A DNA stretch of 64,000 bases from G965202915 sp965205955 (GTDB taxonomy: Bacteria > Pseudomonadota > Gammaproteobacteria > Eutrophobiales > Eutrophobiaceae), in assembly GCA_965205955.1 (NCBI GenBank), contig OZ242192.1:186001-250000 (forward strand), in the 5' to 3' direction. The notes beneath the pieces were generated by a model. The model saw nothing but the letters and a program-made list of their open reading frames with translations, did no database searches and was not told the origin of the DNA. A program made the translations under genes and the position numbers. The stretch's first letter is position 1. Each line of letters starts with the position of its first letter. This document shows, one piece after another, positions 37,001 to 43,880 of this stretch.

Positions 37001-40000
37001 CGTCAATAAGGTCGGCCATGGTCGGTACCTCCAGCGTGGCCGTCGTGGCGCCGTCGGCAATCGTTACCGTCGTCGGCGCCGGGCTGGCAATGAAGTTGCC
37101 CGTCTCGGTGACGGTAACGGTAACCGTCAGGTCCCCGACCGGAGCAGAGTCCGCCGTCAGCATGAAGGTGGCATTGGCCCCCTCGGTCACCGCAGTCCCG
37201 GCGGTGATGGAGATGCTCGGCAATGCTACCGCGCTGTCGTCATTGGTAATCGTGCCGGTGCCGTCGGCGTTGGTAATCGTCGCATTGACCGGGTTCGACA
37301 GTCTGAGGATGACCGTATCGTTCGGCTCATCATCCGTGTCTCCCGTCACCGTTACGTCAATGTTCTGTGTGGTCGTGCCCGACGCAAAGGTCAGTGTGCC
37401 ACCGGTAATCGCAGTGTAGTCGGTGCCCGAGGTTGCGGTGCCGCTGGTCGCATCCGCGTAGTCCACCGTCACTTCCTGCTCGGTCTCCCCGGTCAGCGTC
37501 ACTATGTAGGTCAGCGTCGTCGAACCGCTGTCGCCCTCTGCCACGCTCGGGGAGTCAATCGCCAGCGTCGGCTCGTCGTCGTCATTGACGGTGACACTGG
37601 CGCTGTTGTTGGTCCCGTCTACCGTATAGCCGGCGCCGCCCTCCACCATCGCCGTTATCATGCCGTTGGCCTCGTCAATAAGGTCGGCCATGGTCGGTAC
37701 CTCCAGCGTGGCCGTCGTGGCGCCGTCGGCAATCGTTACCGTCGTCGGCGCCGGGCTGGCAATGAAGTTGCCCGTCTCGGTGACGGTAACGGTAACCGTC
37801 AGGTCCCCGACCGGAGCAGAGTCCGCCGTCAGCATGAAGGTGGCATTGGCCCCCTCGGTCACCGCAGTCCCGGCGGTGATGGAGATGCTCGGCAATGCTA
37901 CCGCGCTGTCGTCATTGGTAATCGTGCCGGTGCCGTCGGCGTTGGTAATCGTCGCATTGACCGGGTTCGACAGTCTGAGGATGACCGTATCGTTCGGCTC
38001 ATCATCCGTGTCTCCCGTCACCGTTACGTCAATGTTCTGTGTGGTCGTGCCCGACGCAAAGGTCAGTGTGCCACCGGTAATCGCGGTGTAGTCGGTGCCC
38101 GAGGTTGCGGTGCCGCTGGTCGCATCCGCGTAGTCCACCGTCACTTCCTGCTCGGTCTCCCCGGTCAGCGTCACTATGTAGGTCAGCGTCGTCGAACCGC
38201 TGTCGCCCTCTGCCACGCTCGGGGAGTCAATCGCCAGCGTCGGCTCGTCGTCGTCATTGACGGTGACACTGGCGCTGTTGTTGGTCCCGTCTACCGTATA
38301 GCCGGCGCCGCCCTCCACCATCGCCGTTATCATGCCGTTGGCCTCGTCAATAAGGTCGGCCATGGTCGGTACCTCCAGCGTGGCCGTCGTGGCGCCGTCG
38401 GCAATCGTTACCGTCGTCGGCGCCGGGCTGGCAATGAAGTTGCCCGTCTCGGTGACGGTAACGGTAACCGTCAGGTCCCCGACCGGAGCAGAGTCCGCCG
38501 TCAGCATGAAGGTGGCATTGGCCCCCTCGGTCACCGCAGTCCCGGCGGTGATGGAGATGCTCGGCAATGCTACCGCGCTGTCGTCATTGGTAATCGTGCC
38601 GGTGCCGTCGGCGTTGGTAATCGTCGCATTGACCGGGTTCGACAGTCTGAGGATGACCGTATCGTTCGGCTCATCATCCGTGTCTCCCGTCACCGTTACG
38701 TCAATGTTCTGTGTGGTCGTGCCCGACGCAAAGGTCAGTGTGCCACCGGTAATCGCGGTGTAGTCGGTGCCCGAGGTTGCGGTGCCGCTGGTCGCATCCG
38801 CGTAGTCCACCGTCACTTCCTGCTCGGTCTCCCCGGTCAGCGTCACTATGTAGGTCAGCGTCGTCGAACCGCTGTCGCCCTCTGCCACGCTCGGGGAGTC
38901 AATCGCCAGCGTCGGCTCGTCGTCGTCATTGACGGTGACACTGGCGCTGTTGTTGGTCCCGTCTACCGTATAGCCGGCGCCGCCCTCCACCATCGCCGTT
39001 ATCATGCCGTTGGCCTCGTCAATAAGGTCGGCCATGGTCGGTACCTCCAACGTGGCCGTCGTGGCGCCGTCGGCAATCGTTACCGTCGTCGGCGCCGGGC
39101 TGGCAATGAAGTTGCCCGTCTCGGTGACGGTAACGGTAACCGTCAGGTCCCCGACCGGAGCAGAGTCCGCCGTCAGCATGAAGGTGGCATTGGCCCCCTC
39201 GGTCACCGCAGTCCCGGCGGTGATGGAGATGGACGGCTCCACTCCGGGGGTGTTATTCATCACCGTCTGCTCGTCCAGCATCACGGCATCGTTGCCGACT
39301 GTATCCTGCACCGTGGTGGTGCCGGTGGTGTAATCCAGTGTGACCGCCAGGCCGCCGGGGACCGCCGTGGCGAGTGTCAGGGTCACGGCCATGCCGCTGA
39401 TGGTTACGCCGGTGACGGCCGGCCCGGCACTGCTGTCCACCTCTACCGTGTAGGCGCCGTTGGCCGGGGTGGAGGCGGTGTCCAGCGCCTTATTATAGGT
39501 CAGCACCAGCATGTCACCGTCGACTGTGGCGGAGTCCAGAACCGGACGGACCCCATCTACCCTATGGCCTGATTGGTCAGGCCGCCCCGGGGTTGCCACC
39601 AGATCCGCATTGACGCCTGTGGCGCCCTGGATGGTGCCGCCACGAGAGAGATATGAGTTCGCAGAGATACTCACCCCATCCGTATCTGCATTACCCTCTT
39701 CGACCGTGCGGCGAAATGCCAGTTGCGTGGTGCCGCTGCCGGCGGCGAAGAGCGCACCCAAATCCGTTGCCCCAACACCGATCGCTATAGACGGTATGCC
39801 CACGACAGTCACAATTTCGTTGAAGGTCAAGGTTGCCTCGATGATCTCCCCGATGGCGTAGGTCTCATCGGCGCCGGGATTCGAGCTCAGTGCGACACTG
39901 ATGACGAACGGGAGGGTATTGTTGGTCACCACCCTGTCGTCCAGCGCAGCGACATCATTGCCGTTGACATCCTCTACCGGGTTGGAGCCGGGGGTGTAAT

Positions 40001-43000
40001 CCAGTGTGACACCCTGCGCGCTGGTAACCATTGAGGCCAGCGTCAGCAGCACGGTCCGGTCGTTGATAGCCACCCCGCTGACGGCCGGCCCTGCGCTACC
40101 GCCCACCATAACCGTGTAGTCCCCGGAGTCCGGGAGCGGAGTCTCATTCAGCGCCTCATCATAGACCAGCATCAGCATGTCGCGATTGACGGTGGCGGTG
40201 GACAGCATCGGGGCGATGTCGTCCCTGAAAGTAATCGACACCGTGCCGGTAACCAGGTTGCCGCTGCTGGCGTGCGCGGCCGCCAGCACCGTTACCCCCA
40301 GCGTACCGTCGGCGCTAAGGTCCGTGCCGTCATGCGCCAGCGTCAGCGTAGCCACCGTGTCGCTGTCGCGCACAACACCGGACACCGTCACATCTCCCGC
40401 CACATTCTCGGACAACATGAAACCGGACGCATTCAGAGAGGCAGCATCCACATAAAGGGTGTTCATCAGGGTCACCCTCACCATGGCGCCGTCAAGGTTC
40501 GCCTCGGTCAGCGCAGGCGAGGCAGTCAGCACAGCCGCCAGCGGGCCTGCCACAGAAACCGTGATGGGGAAGCTCAGGGTGGCCTGGTCCGGGCTTGTAG
40601 CATCGGAATCGGTCGCCGTCAGCGTGTAGGGGGTCGCCGCCACCGTTGCAGTTGGGGTGCCGCTGATCTGGCGGTTGGTGGCGTCAAAGCTCAGGCCGTT
40701 GGGCAGGGCCGGGGTCAGCGTGTAAGACAGGGCGCCATCGCCGCCGGTGGCCGTGGGCAACTGTACCGTCCCCACGTTGACGCCCAGCGTATAGCGTTGG
40801 GCCGCCACCGTTTGGCTGCCAAAGGTCGGTATCAAGTCAGGGGCGTTGGTGATAGTTACCTGGTAGGTCATCGGCCTGCCGTCTGCGGCGGTGACTACGA
40901 TGGGAACTACTCTCGTGCCGCCCGGTGTCAGGCTGCTGATCGTCGTGACCGAACCGGAGGCCACGGTCGAACCGGAGACGGATAAGGTCGCGGCCGCATC
41001 GGCGGCGGTCGGCGTCAGCATTACATCGGTTACCGTGCTGGCTACATTGAGGGTATAGCCGGTGGTGGCCGCGGCAAAGGGCGGTGTCAGGGTGCCAGGA
41101 GTGACCGTCAGCCCACTCAGGGTCGCATCGCCGCTCATCTGCATAATCGGTACGCTGCCATCGGCATACAGGGCGACAGCGCCGGTGTGGGCCGAGGCCT
41201 CTACGATCACGTTCAGGGTGCCGTTGACGCTAATGTCTGCGCCTTCATGCCGCAGGGTCAGCGTGGCTACCGTGGCGTTGGTGCGGGTGACACCGGCTAC
41301 CGTCACCGTGCCGGGCACGTTAGCGGTCAATGTGAAGTCGGCGGCATCCAGCGCGCCGGCCGCTACGTATTCGGAGTCGATCAGCGTCACCGCCGCCGTG
41401 GCCGTGCCGACAACCAGGCTTCTCTCGGTCAGCGGGGTTTCAGCGACACTGGCAGAGGGCAGGAGCGTGCCCGCCGGCTCAAGGGTCAGCACGGTTTGCG
41501 GGGTGCCGCGGTCGTCTTCATCGTCAATCAGGTTGTCGTCTCCCCTATCCACATACACCAACTGGATCTCCTCCCGCTCTCTGTCGTCATCCGGCGTCAG
41601 AGTCAGTATTACATTCAGGTAGTGGGTGCTGAGTGAAGTCAGGGTTACCATGAACGGGGCACTGGCGGTGGCCGGCGGTGTGGGCGCAGCGGGTAGCGGG
41701 ATGGTGACCAGGCTGACGGCAGTGTCCCGGGTCGGCGTCAGCGTCAGCCCGGTCACCATGTAGTCGTCGCCATACACGGCAGTGCCGCCAAATTCGAGGT
41801 CAAAGGCCAGGGAAACCTGGCAGGTCGCACAGGTGGACGCCTCTACCGAGGTAACCGGAAACTGCAAGGGGGGCAAAGACATTCCCGCGCCGGTAGCGGG
41901 AACTACGCAGGCATCCGCCGAGCAGCCGGTCATACTGAAAGGCAAAAGCCGGCCAATCAGCGGCCGGGGTGTCGTGGGGGCAGCGGCGGCACCACCACTA
42001 ACGGCTATGGTGAGTTGATTAGACAGATCGCCATCATTGCCGGTGAGTCCGGTATCCAGTGCCGTGATGCGTATGGTGCCGGTCGGAGTGGTCGGCGGGG
42101 GCGGTGTCGGCCGGGTGTAGGTCAGGGTCAGGGTGGCCTCTGTCTCGCTGTCGCGGTTGACAGTGAATGTGATCGATCCGGGCAGGTCCTCGGTCACCAT
42201 GAAGTAGTCGGTAAAGTCGGTAGCGGGCGGCGGCAACTCGTAAAAGCGGCCTGTCGGCAAGCGCATCTGCTCAATCAACGGCCCTGGAAACAACCGGTCA
42301 AAGTTGCGGGCGATACGCTCAATCGTTACCGCCGGATCAGGCGGTACCGCTGCCGCCCGCCGCTCGCGCACCCGTATGGCGTACTCGCGCTCTACTTTTT
42401 CATAGCGGCGGCTCCACAGGTCGGGGGTCCCTTGCTGCCCGATAAAGTCCAACTGCCTGGACAGCGACACGCCGAATTGATAGTTGAAACCGAACTCCAC
42501 GCCCCAGGAGCCGTCGCCTTCGTCCGGGTCGTCGTATTCAAAGTCCATGCTCAACAGGGTGGAGGGTTTCAGCGACAGCCGGTAGCGTTGGCCTTCCAGG
42601 TCGTCCTGGCCGCCCTCGCCGTCCCAAAGGTAGTAGCTGGCGCCCAGTTCCACCCACGGGGCCTGTGGCAGGTGGGCGGCCAGTTCTACATCCCAGCCGT
42701 CCGGGCTGTAATACAGGATGTCTCCGTCCCGGTCACTCCCCCGGCCCTGATACCAGTTGCCGTGCAGATCGAGCCACGAACTGCGCGCCTCGGCGCCCAG
42801 AGACCAGCGCTCTACGCCGGGATCGGACAGGTAATCATAGAATGTGTTGGCGCCCAGCAACAGGTCCGGGCCGGCCATAAAGCGGTAACCCAGGCCAATG
42901 TTGGCGCCTTCTTCTCCATCACGCACCACCAGCCCGCCCTGGCCAAATAACAGGTTCCCGGAGTTTTCCCACAGCGCCAGTGTGGCGTTGGCATGGAACA

Positions 43001-43559
43001 ACCCTTCGCGCCCGGCAAAGGGGGCGCGGTAGCTTAATTCGAGATCGTGCAGTACCCGGCTCTGCTTCTGGAAACGCTGTTCAAAGCGGTCCAGCGCGGC
43101 ATCCAACATCAATTGGGTATGTTCTTGCCCGGTCAGCAGCAGGCGCTCCCGCAGGTCCACGTCGCCGTCTTTAATGCCTTTGAGTACCGAGGAGAATTGT
43201 TGTTTGTTGGAGAATACGCCGGACAGCCGCTCGCCGGCCATTTGCAGTGCGCCGTTCAACTGTCGTTCGATATAGGAGCGGCCAGCGGGAGTGTCCGCCG
43301 ATGCCCGTTCGGGGGATCCCGACCCTCCTGAGCGCTCGTCCCGCAGAGAACCGGCGGAGTTCTGCTCGCGGCGGAAGTGCAGGGCGCGCTCGCGCGATGA
43401 TCCCAGGATGGGCTGCAGGTCCAGGCCCAACAGGTGGGATTCGGGCGATTCAAGCGCAGACAGGCGGGATTCGGCGTTTACCGGAACGAGCACACCTTGC
43501 AGGATAAGCGCCGTACCGAGGAGGGAAGAAAACAGTGAGCGGGGAGCGCAGTAGTTCAT
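25080..43559 (-). CDS. Giant inverse autotransporter adhesin 1
   Basis: About 6159 residues. The ATG at 43559 is chosen because MNYCAPRSLFSSLLGTALIL through VNAES gives a clean signal peptide and aligns with the paralogue; an in-frame TTG lies at 43610. After a helical periplasmic linker (SNKQQFSSVL near 125) comes an intimin/invasin-type beta-barrel at about residues 170-395, with LELSYRAPF, FYDYLSDP, WSLGAEARSSWLDLHGNWYQG, YYSPDGWDVELA and the terminal VEREYAIRVRE. No LysM motif is seen. The C-terminal passenger holds cadherin-like, He_PIG-like and SwmB-like domains, five near-identical 224-residue Calx-beta-type units (about 1440-2560), then many 115-residue repeats with DDD linkers that probably bind calcium. 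Type Ve proteins insert the N-terminal barrel and export the C-terminal passenger. Role as adhesin is inferred. Two Cys pairs (near 545-585) are shared with the paralogue. Confidence 0.85.
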   Translation of the reverse strand: MNYCAPRSLFSSLLGTALILQGVLVPVNAESRLSALESPESHLLGLDLQPILGSSRERALHFRREQNSAGSLRDERSGGSGSPERASADTPAGRSYIERQLNGALQMAGERLSGVFSNKQQFSSVLKGIKDGDVDLRERLLLTGQEHTQLMLDAALDRFEQRFQKQSRVLHDLELSYRAPFAGREGLFHANATLALWENSGNLLFGQGGLVVRDGEEGANIGLGYRFMAGPDLLLGANTFYDYLSDPGVERWSLGAEARSSWLDLHGNWYQGRGSDRDGDILYYSPDGWDVELAAHLPQAPWVELGASYYLWDGEGGQDDLEGQRYRLSLKPSTLLSMDFEYDDPDEGDGSWGVEFGFNYQFGVSLSRQLDFIGQQGTPDLWSRRYEKVEREYAIRVRERRAAAVPPDPAVTIERIARNFDRLFPGPLIEQMRLPTGRFYELPPPATDFTDYFMVTEDLPGSITFTVNRDSETEATLTLTYTRPTPPPPTTPTGTIRITALDTGLTGNDGDLSNQLTIAVSGGAAAAPTTPRPLIGRLLPFSMTGCSADACVVPATGAGMSLPPLQFPVTSVEASTCATCQVSLAFDLEFGGTAVYGDDYMVTGLTLTPTRDTAVSLVTIPLPAAPTPPATASAPFMVTLTSLSTHYLNVILTLTPDDDREREEIQLVYVDRGDDNLIDDEDDRGTPQTVLTLEPAGTLLPSASVAETPLTERSLVVGTATAAVTLIDSEYVAAGALDAADFTLTANVPGTVTVAGVTRTNATVATLTLRHEGADISVNGTLNVIVEASAHTGAVALYADGSVPIMQMSGDATLSGLTVTPGTLTPPFAAATTGYTLNVASTVTDVMLTPTAADAAATLSVSGSTVASGSVTTISSLTPGGTRVVPIVVTAADGRPMTYQVTITNAPDLIPTFGSQTVAAQRYTLGVNVGTVQLPTATGGDGALSYTLTPALPNGLSFDATNRQISGTPTATVAATPYTLTATDSDATSPDQATLSFPITVSVAGPLAAVLTASPALTEANLDGAMVRVTLMNTLYVDAASLNASGFMLSENVAGDVTVSGVVRDSDTVATLTLAHDGTDLSADGTLGVTVLAAAHASSGNLVTGTVSITFRDDIAPMLSTATVNRDMLMLVYDEALNETPLPDSGDYTVMVGGSAGPAVSGVAINDRTVLLTLASMVTSAQGVTLDYTPGSNPVEDVNGNDVAALDDRVVTNNTLPFVISVALSSNPGADETYAIGEIIEATLTFNEIVTVVGIPSIAIGVGATDLGALFAAGSGTTQLAFRRTVEEGNADTDGVSISANSYLSRGGTIQGATGVNADLVATPGRPDQSGHRVDGVRPVLDSATVDGDMLVLTYNKALDTASTPANGAYTVEVDSSAGPAVTGVTISGMAVTLTLATAVPGGLAVTLDYTTGTTTVQDTVGNDAVMLDEQTVMNNTPGVEPSISITAGTAVTEGANATFMLTADSAPVGDLTVTVTVTETGNFIASPAPTTVTIADGATTATLEVPTMADLIDEANGMITAMVEGGAGYTVDGTNNSASVTVNDDDEPTLAIDSPSVAEGDSGSTTLTYIVTLTGETEQEVTVDYADATSGTATSGTDYTAITGGTLTFASGTTTQNIDVTVTGDTDDEPNDTVILRLSNPVNATITNADGTGTITNDDSAVALPSISITAGTAVTEGANATFMLTADSAPVGDLTVTVTVTETGNFIASPAPTTVTIADGATTATLEVPTMADLIDEANGMITAMVEGGAGYTVDGTNNSASVTVNDDDEPTLAIDSPSVAEGDSGSTTLTYIVTLTGETEQEVTVDYADATSGTATSGTDYTAITGGTLTFASGTTTQNIDVTVTGDTDDEPNDTVILRLSNPVNATITNADGTGTITNDDSAVALPSISITAGTAVTEGANATFMLTADSAPVGDLTVTVTVTETGNFIASPAPTTVTIADGATTATLEVPTMADLIDEANGMITAMVEGGAGYTVDGTNNSASVTVNDDDEPTLAIDSPSVAEGDSGSTTLTYIVTLTGETEQEVTVDYADATSGTATSGTDYTAITGGTLTFASGTTTQNIDVTVTGDTDDEPNDTVILRLSNPVNATITNADGTGTITNDDSAVALPSISITAGTAVTEGANATFMLTADSAPVGDLTVTVTVTETGNFIASPAPTTVTIADGATTATLEVPTMADLIDEANGMITAMVEGGAGYTVDGTNNSASVTVNDDDEPTLAIDSPSVAEGDSGSTTLTYIVTLTGETEQEVTVDYADTTSGTATSGTDYTAITGGTLTFASGTTTQNIDVTVTGDTDDEPNDTVIVRLSNPVNATITNADGTGTITNDDSAVALPSISITAGTAVTEGANATFMLTADSAPVGDLTVTVTVTETGNFIASPAPTTVTIADGATTATLEVPTMADLIDEANGMITAMVEGGAGYTVDGTNNSASVTVNDDDEPTLAIDSPSVAEGDSGSTTLTYIVTLTGETEQEVTVDYADATSGTATSGTDYTAITGGTLTFASGTTTQNIDVTVTGDTDDEPNDTVILRLSNPVNATITNADGTGTITNDDGAPVVGPTVSGVAITTIGPYGVDGVIDVTVTFSEEVIVTGTPQITLTVGTATRQAAYISGTGTPALVFTYTVVSGDSAPDGVSIAADALAQAGGSTIQNSAGNDAALNHDPVVAVIVQRVQLGLMSDPSARVIAPVLLTESNLNGATLEVRLTGTEYMGESELGADDFTLSLTGVAGVTVGSVTRDTTTSATLMLAYDDTAITVDGSMLGVMVLDAGHTGSGILDAGTVPITNEAPSSDATLANLMVLDNNDVARALNPDFNPTVTDYTITAESAVTSVTVSPTVTHRRASFTVDTLDIRGSVLFNVDPASIALVRGEVLRVTINVVAEDGSTGTYSVAVTRLLSAPVLESLSVNGDTLTLRYSQSLDESPQPSAMDFTVQADGNPVDIDSALVAGQDVTLTLATAVTPDQTVTLSYMPGTNPLQGPDPDNTPAIQLVPGDEPVSTLTNEIVENITPSPPMFLRATVNTNNPMSFGTLVLIFDAPLVGNQPPPASYTVTVGGAGIDVASVEGITNEAGEGRVSLVGFGFVFGVEYTVTYTSPSMNPLAGQDPGNPLIAGVPVEDFTETFTPPSDTAGVTVSETMRTVAEEGGTATYTVVLNNQPTADVTITPASSDTLAATVSPTSLTFTTTDWDTAQTVTVTGVNDTIDNPSDQRTATVTHAPSSTDGNYNSVIIASVTVTVEDDDDAVGGTVSVGLDAIATDDIVNIAEQATGFTISGTVADGAMVGVTLAGGSTRNATVSTTTWTLDIPANDGEITGTSVVVLATATLSGGTGTVSRTIDVDLVAPTATYAPPPALTVGTAITAIMPGTPSADISNYALQASTLPPGLTLDGNSGVISGAPTTANAATAPVTIRLTDTASNIVDLAPITFPMVAMGSQTLDGFAYSAGTATVGQTAPTVTAPSGVQTGSTLSYSTTSAGICTVDTDTGALTLVGAGDCVITVTASATANYNEATAESTITVSVAAAGVTVTPATLSVPEDGGEGTYTVVLDTAPTDDVTIAVASDTDTAATVSSASLTFTPTNWNTAQTVTVTGVNDDVDNPSDERTATVTHVPTSTDVGYGSVVIASVTVTVTDDDTANFNFAETDGGTMVAELGGTDTYTVELATEPTHEVTIAVVSGDRFLVTVSSPSLTFTTANWNTAQTVTVTGVNDDVDFGSTFPITVTHTAASTDGNYEGLSRDVVVTVTDDDTAGVTVSETTRTVAEDGGMDTYTVVLNTQPNDNVTITPASSDPDVAIVSAALTFTSTTWDTPQTFTVTGVDDSDVNTPDRTATVSHTSASGDSPYQGLTTILSVLVTATDDDAAAAAGVTVTPTAFSVPEDGGTTADYTLVLDTAPTANVTIAVASDTDTAATVSSASLTFTPTDWDTAQTVTVTGVNDDVPGDRTATVSHTAASTDGNYEGVAISIASVTVTVNDDDAAAAGVTVTPTAFSVPEDGGTTADYTLVLDTAPTADVTIAVASDTVTAATVSSASLTFSTTDWNTAQTVTVTGVNDDVDNPSDERTASLSHTATSTDGDYEGVAIASVTVTVTDDDDAGVTVDPLAFTIDEAGSNTTADYTVVLDTAPTADVTIAVASDTVTAATVSSATLTFTPTNWDTAQTVTVTGVNDDVPGDRTATVSHTAASTDGNYEGGAISIASVTVTVNDDDAVAAGVTVTPTAFSVPEDGGTTADYTVVLDTAPTANVTIAVASDTDTAATVSSASLTFTPTDWDTAQTVTVTGVNDDVPGDRTATVSHTAASTDGNYEGVAISIASVTVTVTDDDAVAAGVTVTPETLSVPEDGGTTVDYTLVLDTAPTADVTIAVASDTVTAATVSSASLTFTPANWNTAQTVTVTGVNDDVDNPSDERTASLSHTATSTDGDYEGVAITIASVTVTVTDDDDAGVTVDPLAFTVDEAGSNTTADYTLVLDTAPTADVTIAVASDTVTAATVSSATLTFTPTNWNTAQTVTVTGVNDDVPGDRTATVTHTAASTDGNYEGVAISIASVTVTVNDDDAAAAGVTVTPETLSVPEDGGEGTYTLVLDTAPTADVTIAVASDTVTAATVSSASLTFTPTNWNTAQTVTVTGVNDDVPGDRTATVTHTPTSTDGNYDGGAITIASVTVTVEDDDGLAARVTAPVLLTESNLNGATLEVTLTGTEYMGESELGADDFTLSLTSVAGVTVGSVSRDSPTTATLTLDYGETPIDVDDSMLGVMVLAAGHTGSGILDAGAVPIINEPTSSDATLAGLMVLDDSDVARALNPDFDGSMPATTYAIRVENAVRAVTVSPTVTHRRASVTVDTAIVVIATGAVQSTLSNATGRIDTGTVRDRLEITINVIAEDDSTETYRVDVTRLPAAPVLESLSVNGDTLALRYTLSLDAGSQPSTMDFTVQAGGNPVDIASVLVAGRDVTLTLVTAVTLDQTVTLSYTPDINPLQGLGPDNTPAIRLVPGDEPVSTLTNEMVMNETPPPAVAPVFDRAEVLGIRMRLIFNMPMHTAGGVPEPDPDDFVVRRGGMRIPVAFTGVENNVASEGQVDLFFDDVLTPGDYTVSYTPRTNPLRGQAPGDPNAPGAAVAPLVDVAITVPGAVVLPEISIAAGTAVTEGTAAEFTLTASSPAPVGGLTVTVSVSQTGTFIEGVAPTTVTIAAAATTAALMVTTTDDDIDEAAGSVTATVTAGTGYTVGTGNTASVTVNDDDAEPTLAIDSPSVAEGDAGDTPTLSYTVTLTGDTEQEVTVDYADTTSGTATSGTDYETITAGTLTFAPGTTTQNIDVTVMGDADDEGDGETVILTLSGETNATITTADGTGTITDDDGAPVVAPTVSTVEISSTGPYALDEDIEVTVTFSEAVTVDTTGGTPQIPLVVGVNTRQAAYTSGSTTAALVFTYTVVAAETDADGVSIVENTLSENGGTIQNSDSTDANLDHPAVAPDTAHAVDTTAPAVSMVEISSTGPYALDEDIEVTVTFSEAVTVSGTPEIILMVGASTSRVTFLSGSGSTALVFTYTVQAGDSDTDGVGIDADALAQAGGSTIQDAAGNDATLTHIAVDEAPANAVDTTAPAVDTVEISSDGPYGVDGVIDVTVTFDEAVTVSGTPEIALTVGTTTRQATAVSGTGTAALVFSYTVVAGENDDNGVSIAVNALAQAGGSTIQDAAGNDAALAHDAVVAALDQVVDTTTSGPAAQVTAPVLLTESNLNGATLEVTLTGTEYMGESALGADDFTLSLTSVAGVTVGSVSRDSPTTATLTLAYDETPIDVDGSMLGVMVLADGHTGSGILDAGSVSITNEAPSSDATLAGLMVLDDSDVARALNPAFDPTVTDYAITVERAVLFVRVRPTVTHRRASFTRDVDTLVEQPERINLNPDVPRMVTINVTAEDGASTGTYSVTLTRLRSAPVLERLSVNGDTLTLRYSRALDTGSQPSTTDFTVQADGGTVNIDSVVVAGATVTLTLATAVTPDPPDQMVTLSYTPGANPVRDSLNGRTAIQLVPGDEPVTTLTNEMVRNDTPPPAVAPVLVSTTVIPVFGGAFGGFQLVFDATLVGGTGDFDAFTITQTSDGMGFDVVQITRSGVMLTVVFGPGFMPAGFEYSITYTPPSMNPLAGQDPAATPGNPGALVGGFTTTAQSP
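29560..33000 (-). repeat. About ten 345-bp repeats in giant 1
   Basis: Units of about 345 bp (115 residues) repeat from roughly 29560 to 33000. Spacing between equivalent points is 342, 351, then 345 four times. Each encodes a Calx-beta-like strand pattern with TAQTVTVTGVNDD and ending ASVTVTVNDDD. The units between 29900 and 32000 are the most alike; those above 32000 are more diverged. Nearly the same units are found in giant 2. Confidence 0.85.
35877..39236 (-). repeat. Five near-identical 672-bp tandem repeats in giant 1
   Basis: Equivalent points lie exactly 672 bp apart (for example 36316, 36988, 37660, 38332, 39004). Each unit encodes 224 residues made of two Calx-beta-like modules, one beginning PSISITAGTAVTEG and one PTLAIDSPSVAEGDSG. 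Differences between copies are only a few bases (for instance Ala/Thr in a YAD-TTSG position and Leu/Val in VILRLSN). Confidence 0.93.
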
Positions 43560-43880
43560 CGGGATCCCCGGAAGAAAAATGTAAATACCGGGCACACAGA
43601 AACCGCGCAATACACCCGGTTTTCCGACCGTGTGCCTGATCCTGATACCTTGGGAACCTTAAGGACCCCTGTATACATACTAATAAAACCCCTTAGGGAT
43701 GAATAACGTCATAGTACAAATTCATAACCTGCATAAGATAATAACTCTTTACGCCTGATTATACTCTATATATTAGCTCAGAAACAAATATATATCAATA
43801 AATTTTTATTTTCTACAATAAAATTCTTTTATAGCAACGCAAACCCGGCGGGAACGATAGAGAATCACAGGCAACCTAAC
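43560..43880 (-). promoter_or_regulatory. AT-rich upstream region of giant 1
   Basis: The 5' region is strikingly AT-rich compared with its surroundings. On the minus strand a good sigma-70-like promoter is seen: TTGTTT (43787-43782) and TATAAT (43763-43758) with an 18-bp spacer, giving a leader of about 190 nt. AT-rich promoters of surface genes are often H-NS-silenced in gammaproteobacteria; that part is inference. A GGGGA precedes the chosen ATG. Confidence 0.45.
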
